Origin: Straminergon stramineum
Lineage: Eukaryota > Streptophyta > Bryopsida > Hypnales > Calliergonaceae
Assembly: GCA_963920665.1 (NCBI GenBank)
Contig: OY987272.1
Location: 18,481,001 to 18,545,000, forward strand
DNA: 64,000 bases
Direction: 5' to 3'
In this document: positions 21,401 to 28,543 of the stretch, in pieces
Layout: each line of letters starts with the position of its first letter
How positions within the stretch are numbered: the stretch's first letter is position 1
Program-made: the position numbers and the translations under genes
Notes under the pieces: generated by a model
Seen by the model: the letters and a program-made list of their open reading frames with translations, nothing else
What the model was told of the DNA's origin: nothing
Databases searched by the model: none

Positions 21401-22560
21401 GAGATATTGATGGCATGTTTGCAAGGAAGGGCTTCCAAAGAGGAAATGCTGATCACTCTTTGTACACCATGCAAAGTAGTGAGCATTTGGTGATTGTGAT
21501 CCTCTATGTGGATGATCTGATCCTCCTTGCAAGTGACATGACCAAGATGCTTGAAGTGAAGGCTATGCTTCACAAGGAGTATGAGATGACGGATCTTGGA
21601 GAGTTGAGGTATTGCCTTGGAGTGGAGTTCAAGAGGGATAGGGCTGCCCGCACCATCACAATGAGCCAACACAAGTACCTTGAGGAGATCTTGAAGAGGT
21701 TCAACATGGAGGAGTGCAAAGCCATAGGTACACCCCTTGACACTCATGAGAAGTTGCCCAAGCTCACGGATGCTGATTTTGAGGAGGTGAAGGCTGAAAT
21801 GCAAGGTGTGCCTTACAAGGCAGCGGTTGGTTGTTTGATGTATGCCATGGTGGCCACAAGGCCTGATTTGGCCTTCCCGGTGAGTGTTGTGAGTCAACAC
21901 ATGTCCAAGTATGGCCCTAAGCATTGGGCTGCGGTCAAGAGGGTGATGAGGTACCTTCAAGGCACACTTGGCTTGGAGTTGCAACTAGGAGGTGCTGAAG
22001 TGAGTTTGCATGGGTATTGTGATGCGGATTGGGCGGGTGATGAGGGGGATCGAAGATCCACCACCGGCTATGTGTTTATGCTTGGAGTGGGTGCCATTTC
22101 ATGGAATTCCAAGAGGCAGCCCACCATAGCTCTTTCTACAACGGAAGCGGAGTACATGGCCATGAGCCATTGCACCAAGGAGGCCATTTGGCTAAGGCAG
22201 CTCTTGGCTGATGTTGGGCTTGTGCAAGGGGGGAGCACACGCATTTTGTGTGACAACCAAGGTGCCATTGCTTTGGCCAAGAATCCCACCCACCACTCAA
22301 GGACCAAGCACATTGATGTGCAACACCATTTCATTCGTGAAAGAGTGGAGGCTGAGGTGATTGAGCTCAAGTATGTGCCTACTCAATCTATGGTTGCTGA
22401 TGTGCTGACCAAGGCTCTTGGGAAGCCCCAACACCTTAACTTGATTGAGAAGATGGGCCTTCGTGCCTTTGACCACTCACAAAGTGGGAGTGTTGAAGAT
22501 CATGTACATAATCGTGTAGATAGTGTACATTCAGCCCTAGGAGTAGGATTAGACTCTTAG
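18454..22560 (+). CDS. Copia family-1 gag-pol polyprotein, intact (1368 aa)
   Basis: This single-ORF Ty1/copia polyprotein is processed into virus-like particle and replication enzymes. Residues 1-220 are gag (UBN2-type). The zinc knuckle CX2CX4HX4C is at 225-238. The protease active site Asp-Ser-Gly is at 280-282. GAG-pre-integrase lies around 413-465 with its His/Cys zinc ligands. The integrase catalytic triad is Asp484, Asp547 and Glu583, with 35 residues between the last two. Reverse transcriptase carries Tyr-Val-Asp-Asp at 1018-1021, and RNase H has Asp1190 in Asp-Ala-Asp-Trp. The integrase-before-RT order defines copia. The ATG at 18454 is shared by all copies. The final ~23 codons run into the 3' LTR. 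No separate gag ORF or frameshift site exists, so the Gag:Pol ratio must be set some other way. Confidence 0.97.
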   Translation: MASSGGEGVRIIDKFNGENFGMWKFKMEMILAEKDLWEVVDGSEEPPSEDADLKTKKAFERKEKKAFALIAINLVDRQIAHIRHCKGPAQAWTTLCNIHETKSLSNILFLRRKFFTMKMQEEDDILDHVNKIKALADQLACLEAPVTDGDVVMTLLESLPPSYEYLITALETRPTKELTMEFVTARLMHEMTKRKENEAQGEGSALVSRHGKGGNTKAFKETRTCFNCGKSGHIAKHCKGSQAKDKGSAHQACQVEDEEDFAFATYGGGEKANMFTWIVDSGATQHMTSHRDAFHTYQPIVGKRIHLGDNGMVEALGMGEILVEVQVEGKTKRIQIQKALHVPKLHANLISVSQLSLGGLKVHFNMVGCVVRSPSGVLIASAPREGNLYHLHFTKVNGTSMACVAQGSAHEDLVGLWHRRLGHLNVKSMKSLQHIVKGLNLSSCKHDWSSLVCKGCIEGKQARQPFPKDGATRASKPLELVHSDVCGPMKTPSIGGARYFVTFIDDFSRKIWVYMLKCKSEVFGRFETWKALVEAQSDCKVKVLRSDNGGEYVSKAFEAFFKAHGIEHHTSAPYTPQQNGVAERANRTIVEMARSMIHGQGLKYELWGEAMSNAVYTRNRCPTQALTSKTPQEAWSGIRPHVSHMRTFGCIAYTLVPSAKRTKLDAKGTKCLFLGYCEGTKAYRLMCVETKAIIKCRDVTFLEEEGADPKLLEMSPSGSSGGPAQMVGTTPRVDMEEEGEEEEEDGDLVEPKKKVATPKVKKPAAPSPSTSPKVQEHDQPLEEQEEPRYPTRTRKPLGDWWLNHILPPQQEEQANVAFLGDPSTLGEVLRCEDASKWEAAMQEEYKALIAKGTWELAALPPKRSSVGCKWVFSTKRDALGHIVRYKARLVAKGFSQVEGVDFNETFAPVAKFSTIRCIVALGAAMDLEMHQMDVKTAFLNPKLEEVIYMDQPQGFVQEGQEHLKCKLKKALPGLKQSGRAWYRDIDGMFARKGFQRGNADHSLYTMQSSEHLVIVILYVDDLILLASDMTKMLEVKAMLHKEYEMTDLGELRYCLGVEFKRDRAARTITMSQHKYLEEILKRFNMEECKAIGTPLDTHEKLPKLTDADFEEVKAEMQGVPYKAAVGCLMYAMVATRPDLAFPVSVVSQHMSKYGPKHWAAVKRVMRYLQGTLGLELQLGGAEVSLHGYCDADWAGDEGDRRSTTGYVFMLGVGAISWNSKRQPTIALSTTEAEYMAMSHCTKEAIWLRQLLADVGLVQGGSTRILCDNQGAIALAKNPTHHSRTKHIDVQHHFIRERVEAEVIELKYVPTQSMVADVLTKALGKPQHLNLIEKMGLRAFDHSQSGSVEDHVHNRVDSVHSALGVGLDS
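22479..22490 (+). other. Polypurine tract of element Y
   Basis: ACAAAGTGGGAG lies immediately before the 3' LTR. Both families share this AAAGTGGGAG end, the expected plus-strand primer. Confidence 0.75.
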
Positions 22561-22735
22561 TTAGACTTAGAGTGTATTGGGTGTTGCTTGTAGTCAAAGG
22601 CAGCCCAAGGTTGCTAGTTATCCCACATGGTTTGTGGATAACTAGTGAAAGGCTTTATGCTTATGTTCAGCCCATTCATGGGCCTTGGGATCTTCTACCA
22701 TCTAAGTAAAGCCTTTCTCCATTCAAAACTCAATA
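22491..22735 (+). repeat. 3' LTR of element Y
   Basis: 245 bp, identical to 17151-17395 by line-by-line reading. It is followed by the second copy of the AGGCC duplication at 22736-22740. Confidence 0.96.
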
Positions 22736-25146
22736 AGGCCGTGTCCAATGCGGTGTATACAAGGAACCGGTGCCCCACACAAGCCTTGACAAGCAAGACC
22801 CCCCAAGAAGCTTGGAGTGGAATCAGACCTCATGTGTCTCACATGCGCACCTTTGGGTGCATTGCCTATGCCTTGGTGCCAAGTGCCAAGAGGACCAAGT
22901 TGGATGCCAAGGGCACCAAGTGTCTTTTCCTTGGCTATTGTGAGGGAACCAAGGCTTATAGGCTGATGTGTGTGGAGACCAAGGCCATCATCAAGTGTCG
23001 TGATGTGACCTTCTTGGAGGAGGAAGGAGTTGATCCCAAGCTCTTGGAGATGAGCCCAAGTGGGAGTAGTGGAGGACCAGCCCAAATGGTGGGCACAACT
23101 CCAAGAGTGGACATGGAAGAGGAAGGAGAGGAAGAGGAGGAAGAAGAAGACTTGATGGAGCCCAAGAAGAAGGTGGCCACACCGAAGGTGAAGAGACCAG
23201 CTGCCCCTTCTCCAAGCACTTCACCCAAGGTGCAAGAGCATGATCAGCCCTTGGAAGAGCAAGAGGAGGAAGAAGAAGACTTGATGGAGCCCAAGAAGAA
23301 GGTGGCCACACCGAAGGTGAAGAGACCAGCTGCCCCTTCTCCAAGCACTTCACCCAAGGTGCAAGAGCATGATCAGCCCTTGGAAGAGCAAGAGGAGCCT
23401 CGTAATCCAACTAGGACCCGCAAGCCCCTTGGAGATTGGTGGCTGAATCACATTCTTCCCCCACAACAAGAAGAACAAGCCAATGTGGCTTTCCTTGGAG
23501 ATCCATCCACACTTGGGGAGGTGTTGCGTTGTGAGGATGCAAGCAAGTGGGAGGCGGCCATGCAAGAGGAGTACAAGGCCCTCATTGCCAAGGGCACATG
23601 GGAACTTGCTGCCCTCCCTCCCAAGAGGTCAAGTGTGGGTTGCAAGTGGGTTCTCTACACCAAGAGGGATGCTTTGGGGCACATTGTGAGGTACAAGGCA
23701 AGGCTGGTTGCCAAGGGGTTCTCCCAAGTGGAGGGGGTGGATTTCAATGAGACCTTTGCCCCCGTTGCTAAGTTTAGCACCATTAGGTGCATTGTGGCTC
23801 TAGGGGCAGCCATGGACTTGGAGATGCACCAAATGGACGTCAAGACGGCTTTTCTCAATCCCAAGCTTGAGGAGGTCATCTACATGGATCAGCCCCAAGG
23901 CTTTGTGCAAAAAGGGCAAGAGCATCTCAAATGCAAGTTGAAGAAGGCCCTCCCCGGGCTAAAGCAATCCGGGAGGGCGTGGTATAGGGATATTGATGGC
24001 ATGTTTGCAAGGAAAGGCTTCCAAAGAGGAAATGCTAATCACTCCTTGTACACCATGCAAAGTAGTGAGCATTTGGTGATTGTGATTCTCTATGTGGATG
24101 ATCTGATCCTCCTTGCAAGTGACATGACCAAGATGCTTGAGGTGAAGGCTATGCTTCACAAGGAGTATGAGATGATGGATCTTGGAGAGTTGAGGTATTG
24201 CCTTGGAGTGGAGTTCAAGAGGGATAGGGCTGCCCGCACCATCACCATGAGCCAACACAAGTACCTTGAGGAGATCTTGAAGAGGTTCAACATGGAGGAG
24301 TGCAAAGCCATAGGTACACCCCTTGACACTCATGAGAAGTTGCCCAAGCTCACGGATGAGGAGTTTGAGGAGGTGAAGGCTGAAATGCAAGGTGTGCCTT
24401 ACAAGGCAGCGGTTGGTTGTTTGATGTATGCCATGGTGGCCACAAGGCCTGATTTGGCCTTCCCGGTGAGTGTTGTGAGTCAACACATGTCCAAGTATGG
24501 CCCTAAGCATTGGGCTGCGGTCAAGAGGGTGATGAGGTACCTTCAAGGCACACTTGGCTTGGAGTTGCAACTAGGAGGTGCTGAAGTGAGTTTGCATGGG
24601 TATTGTGATGCGGATTGGGCGGGTGATGAGGGGGATCGAAGATCCACCACCGGCTATGTGTTTATGCTTGGAGTGGGTGCCATTTCATGGAATTCCAAGA
24701 GGCAGCCCACCATAGCTCTTTCTACAACGGAGGCGGAGTACATGGCCATGAGCCATTGCACCAAGGAGGCCATTTGGCTAAGGCAGCTCTTGGCTGATGT
24801 TGGCCTTGTGCAAGGGAGGAGCACACAAATTTTGTGTGACAACCAAGGTGCCATTGCTTTGGCCAAGAATCCCACCCACCACTCAAGGACCAAGCACATT
24901 GATGTGCAACACCATTTCATTTGTGAAAGAGTGCAGGCTGAGGTGATTGAGCTCAAGTATGTGCCTACTCAAGCTATGGTTGCTGATGTGCTGACCAAGG
25001 CTCTTGGGAAGCCCCAACACCGTAACTTGATTGAGAAGATGGGCCTTCGTGCCTTTGACCACTCTCAAAGTGGGAGTGTTGAAGATCATGTACATATTAG
25101 TGTAGATAGTGTACATTCAGCCCTAGGAGTAGGATTAGACTCTTAG
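22736..25146 (+). pseudogene. Element X gag-pol, 3' half (RT and RNase H)
   Basis: This continues the X polyprotein from the codons after the insertion. It has the end of the integrase region, an acidic linker, reverse transcriptase with Tyr-Val-Asp-Asp (near 24091-24102) and RNase H, to the natural stop within the 3' LTR. The linker carries a 129-bp in-frame tandem duplication (43 codons, starting with Asp-Leu-Met-Glu-Pro at 23151 and 23280) absent from Y and E1. A short reading frame runs into it from Y's LTR, but that is coincidental. Isolated from its start, it is a separated half-gene. Confidence 0.92.
23151..23408 (+). repeat. 129-bp tandem duplication in X pol linker
   Basis: Two consecutive near-identical 129-bp units lie in the charged linker between integrase and RT. 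The period is a multiple of three, so the frame is kept. Confidence 0.9.
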
Positions 25147-25321
25147 TTAGCCTTAGAGTCTATTGGGTGTTGCTTGTAGTCAAAGGCAGCCCAAGGTTGC
25201 TAGTTATCCCACATGGTTTGTGGATAACTAGTGAAAGGCTTTTAGCTTATGTTCAGCCCCTTCATGGGCCTTGGTATCTTCTACCATCTAAGTAAAGCCT
25301 TTCTCCATTCAAAACTTAATA
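25077..25321 (+). repeat. 3' LTR of element X
   Basis: 245 bp. It differs from Y's LTR at several sites (for example ATATTAGTGTAG near its start, CTTAATA at its end). X is therefore older or from another lineage. Confidence 0.93.
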
Positions 25322-26767
25322 AATCTCTTGGATTTGGGTTTCGCATCCTTCCCCTCTCCTACCATGATGTCCGAGAACAAATCCGAAAGAGAAATATCCG
25401 AGAGTCGAATCCCACAAGAGCAAGTTGCTCCCGACAGTATCTGGATACTCTCCTCCATTCGGTCCGTTGCCTTCTGTGCCTCCTTCATTGCCGCTTCTAC
25501 CTGCTCGGCAAAGTCTGTGAGAATCCTCACTATCCGGGAACCGGATGGTTTCTTCTCATCGTGTACCTTCTTGTCAAACAGCTTCGCCTTGGCCCTTGGC
25601 GGCAACCATTCCGGTTTCCCCGAATGTAGCCTTCACCTGCTCCACCATCTTTTGAGATTCCTCTGCCATGGATCGAGTGGTTGCAAAATTGTCCTTGAGG
25701 ACAAGGAGTTCTGCTTTTGTCCGATCCAACTCCTCCTACAGTCTCCGGATTTCCGCCTCTTGTTTCCAAGACTCTACCGAATCAAAAATGCAGTTGGCTA
25801 CCTTCTCTAGTAGCTCTCTATCGGATGCTGCTCCTACCAACTTCCTGATCGAGAGCAGGATCCTCCTCTTCAGCTCCTAATCCGCTTTTACGTCGCATAG
25901 GATCTTGATGAGCAGGTTGAACGGGTCGTCGGGATCCGATTCTTTCGACACTGTCTTCTCAACTTCCGGTTTCTCTTCCGGAGCTGGGGTGTTATGAGTG
26001 GGTGGTGTCCCCCGCTTGTTGGAAGAGGTCGTCTTCTGTCACTTGATCAGCAGCAGATTCGGTTCCTCCTCCTTTGACTCGTTGTTCTCCTCGGCCTCGG
26101 AACCGGATTCCATCTCCTCATCCATTTTCGATTCTCCGTACCTCAGGAGAGTTTTCTGAGCCTTCCACGCCTTCTCCTCTCTTGCACTTAGGAGTTGGTG
26201 GGAATGGTAGAGATGGATAAGGTAGGAACACACCGGAGTGGCCCTACTCTTTCCCACTCTAGCTATGAGCTGGGCGACCAGATCGGAAATGATCCGGGCC
26301 CAATCAACTCTCCGGTCTCCTCTCAGAGCGCCGAAGATAGTGTTGGCGAGGGAGATAGTCACCCTTGTCGGCTTTTCCGGATGTAGGACCGGAACTAAGA
26401 ATTTCAGCAGCCGGCGTTGTCGCTCATCGATGCAACCCTCCACTGCATATCCGTCCTTCGGGTTGACCACACCCTGGAACTTTCCGCGGACGAACTCATC
26501 TTTCCAGCTCGCCATTCCTAGCCCTCCTGCCCAGAAACTATAAATTGCTCTCCAAACGTTCTCCGTCCAGAGATGCGGAACCACTCTCAAAGTGTTATCA
26601 AACTCATTGGACAGCTTGCCCAAGAGTTCTCTCACTATTGACTCTTCTCTGAAGCTCCAGGGTTTCTCTACAAACCCTAGGCAACCCATGGAATTTAAAT
26701 CCTCTATGAGTTGGGACTTGGCTGGTTTAGTGGAGGGAACAACCGGAACTACCTTCTGGAGCTTCAC
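25322..26767 (-). pseudogene. Decayed gene: transposon-protein-like N-terminus plus coiled coil
   Basis: A leftward frame opens at about 26788, with no ATG before the first clear codons at 26767, and gives ~242 codons to a TGA at 26039. The conserved-looking block (Trp-Ala-Arg-Ile-Ile-Ser-Asp-Leu-Val, then Leu-Ile-His-Leu-Tyr) resembles the 'putative plant transposon protein' type, but that is a tentative match. The same frame continues through TAG codons at 25877-25879 and 25736-25738 as a heptad-rich Glu/Lys coiled coil. It then shifts frame near 25600 into a further 90 codons that end at the LTR of X. Two TGA and two TAG stops and one frameshift mark it as dead. X's LTR cuts its 3' end. 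Confidence 0.6.
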
Positions 26768-27056
26768 CTCTACTGAGGATGTATTGGCCTATCCGCCTCT
26801 ACTCCTCCTAAGCTGCGGCACGGACACGGATGAGTGCTCTCGGAACCCTTTCCAATTCTACCTTACTCTCTCCTAGCCGCACGTCTCGTTCTCATTTCCC
26901 CTCTCTGCTCTCAACCGGAAATCAAAGTTGTAACACTAAAAACCACAAACTTAGCAGCAGACACTAACACGGAAAGCTAAGTGACAAGCGCAGACTGCAA
27001 ACTCAGAGCACAGATAGCACTGGAAATGAAAAAGAGTTTGATCAAGGCAGCCCAGC

Positions 27057-27066
27057 CCTTATATAG
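27057..27066 (-). promoter_or_regulatory. TATA box for the leftward decayed gene
   Basis: The minus strand reads CTATATAAGG, a near-ideal plant TATA box ~290 bp upstream of the decayed ORF. A short ATG ORF (11 codons) followed by AGTAAGG, a possible splice donor, lies between them near 26890, suggesting a lost first exon. Confidence 0.6.
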
Positions 27067-27375
27067 CTGTTGGGCTCCCTGCCACCTCATTATGACCTAT
27101 TCCGGATCTGTTCCTATATGGTATCCGGTTCATCACCTATCCAATCAGACATCCGCTCCTATCCGTTTACTCCCTAGGACTGGATTCAGAAAATCACCTC
27201 ACTATCTCATTTTCCTTCCTTATTTTAGACCTAAATGGTTCCATAGCTAATTCCAGATACCTATCTTTAGTTTCCAATTAGTTTGACTAGATAAACCAAA
27301 AAAATTGATAGTTTCACGTCATCACAGAAGGCACTTTCTGTAGATGTTTACTGTGTTTGTGCACTTATATTGCAG
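27067..27375. other. Intergenic or intron sequence, no gene seen
   Basis: AT-rich, no ORF of note. It ends at a TTGCAG splice acceptor. Confidence 0.4.
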
Positions 27376-27647
27376 TCGCGGATATGCAACAGGTTCAGAT
27401 GACGACTTTGATTGCGATACAGATGACACCATTGAAGAATTGCAGCCCCAATGCACAAAGAAGGGCAAAGGAAAAAGTGTCATGAAGAAACTGGTACTAC
27501 TCGACGATGGTGGGCACCCTTATGGCTCAATGAAGGCTTGCTTGGCTGCCGATATCAAATTGTAGGCGAAGGACCTCAACCCCACTACAAGCTGGGAAGG
27601 GCAACCGCGACGTGATAGGAGGTGCTTCTTTAGGCACTTCTATACAA
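27376..27647 (+). pseudogene. PF03004-like plant transposase gene, left exon
   Basis: An open exon after the acceptor TTATATTGCAG encodes an acidic patch, then Leu-Leu-Asp-Asp-Gly-Gly-His-Pro-Tyr-Gly and Pro-Thr-Thr-Ser-Trp-Glu-Gly. This order of blocks resembles the Ptta/En/Spm-associated plant transposase family (PF03004). The match is by pattern only. An in-frame TAG at 27563-27565 interrupts it. It ends at ACAA followed by GTATGG. The leftover single base joins in phase with the exon at 46160 to continue the same protein, so 27648-46159 behaves as one 18.5-kb intron holding the inverted-repeat element. Confidence 0.5.
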
Positions 27648-27996
27648 GTATGGACTGAAATCAATTTTTTTCATGCTAACAAAGCTATTTCTTATGCTAC
27701 AACCCGTATGCAAGTTTTTTTGCTTCAGTAGTCTTGTTCATGGCAACCACATGTTCTACAAGACATCATGGAGGACAGGCTTGCATTTAAATGAACATCG
27801 AAGTCGACACCTGTCTAAACGTGCATATAGTGGATGTTATGCCGACAATAGCCCTTTCTATTCCTCTGCAGATACTCTTGCTCTATTTTATCAATGACAA
27901 ACCCTATTCACTATCGTCTACCAAAGTAGAAGTTTTAATTAACTACATTCGAGTCCTTGGTAGTTCTTCAAAATGTATGAATCTGGTGGACCATTC

Positions 27997-28022
27997 AAGG
28001 CCTTATTCATTAAATTGAGACA
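27997..28022 (+). repeat. Left terminal inverted repeat
   Basis: It begins AAGGCCTTATTC and ends TTAAATTGAGACA. It matches the reverse complement of 46106-46131 at 25 of 26 positions. Confidence 0.8.
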
Positions 28023-28066
28023 AGCTGTGGTCTCATTTTAATTCACTTCTATATTTAGAAAACAAA

Positions 28067-28112
28067 AGAGTTCATTAAATTGAGACAATTCAGTAAATTG
28101 AGACTTCAAAAA
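28067..28112 (+). repeat. Subterminal AAATTGAGAC repeats
   Basis: Two further copies, TTCATTAAATTGAGACA and CAGTAAATTGAGACTTC, follow the left end within 110 bp, and weaker ones lie near 28235-28260. A related TTTTGAGACTTTG occurs just inside the right end on the opposite strand. Such arrays usually bind a transposase. Confidence 0.6.
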
Positions 28113-28543
28113 TTTTGAAGTACATATTTAATTAATTTACTATTGCTATAAATAGTAGGAAGAAGCCGCATTCATCTTTTGAACATTTTTATTTCATTAA
28201 AAACATACACTTTAAATCATGCAAGATGTCATCAATTGAGACATTTCTTGAAATTGAGAGGTACATCTATGAAAGGACTAATCTTTAGATTGTTGATACC
28301 AAACTTTAACATCTAAAACATCTTTATTACAAAATATTCAAATGAATACACTGAATGCAAAACATTCAAGAAAAATAAGAACATAAAATATACTATTAAT
28401 AGACATCAACAATTGCAACTCAATCACACTACCCTAATAAAATGGACAAAATATATTTATGCGAACATCTCAAAACATGTAAATGCAAAGTCCATGGCAC
28501 TTCACACCCTACAACAAAAACTACTTATATACCTACACACTAT

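Larger units (their letters stand above)
17151..22735 (+). mobile_element. Complete, young Ty1/copia family-1 element Y
   Basis: This 5585-bp element has LTRs at 17151-17395 and 22491-22735 that I read as identical over 245 bp. It has a half-tRNA-type primer site, a ~1-kb leader, one uninterrupted gag-pol ORF and a purine-rich tract before the 3' LTR. It is flanked by a perfect 5-bp duplication. Identical LTRs and an intact ORF indicate very recent transposition, and it could be autonomous. It is the reference copy for the fragments elsewhere in the window. Confidence 0.97.
14917..25321 (+). mobile_element. Family-1 copia element X, interrupted by nested element Y
   Basis: This older family-1 element runs left to right. 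It has a leader (14917-15320, 5' LTR missing), gag-pol part 1 (15321-17150), the insertion of a whole second element (17151-22735), gag-pol part 2 (22736-25146) and a 3' LTR (25077-25321). The two coding halves resume at the same codon across the AGGCC duplication, which shows that Y arrived after X. The 3' LTR ends CTTAATA, one base from the family CTCAATA. Confidence 0.93.

Noticed and set aside
22645..22735. Fusion of LTR-encoded residues to the 3' half of X gag-pol
   Set aside because: The frame runs through Y's 3' LTR by chance. The 5-bp duplication shows the true continuation is with 15321-17150.
27997..28011. A 15-bp target duplication AAGGCCTTATTCATT matching 46124-46138
   Set aside because: Not adopted as the primary reading. 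The palindromic AATAAGGCCTTATT lets the same bases be scored as inverted or direct repeat, and one insertion cannot settle it.
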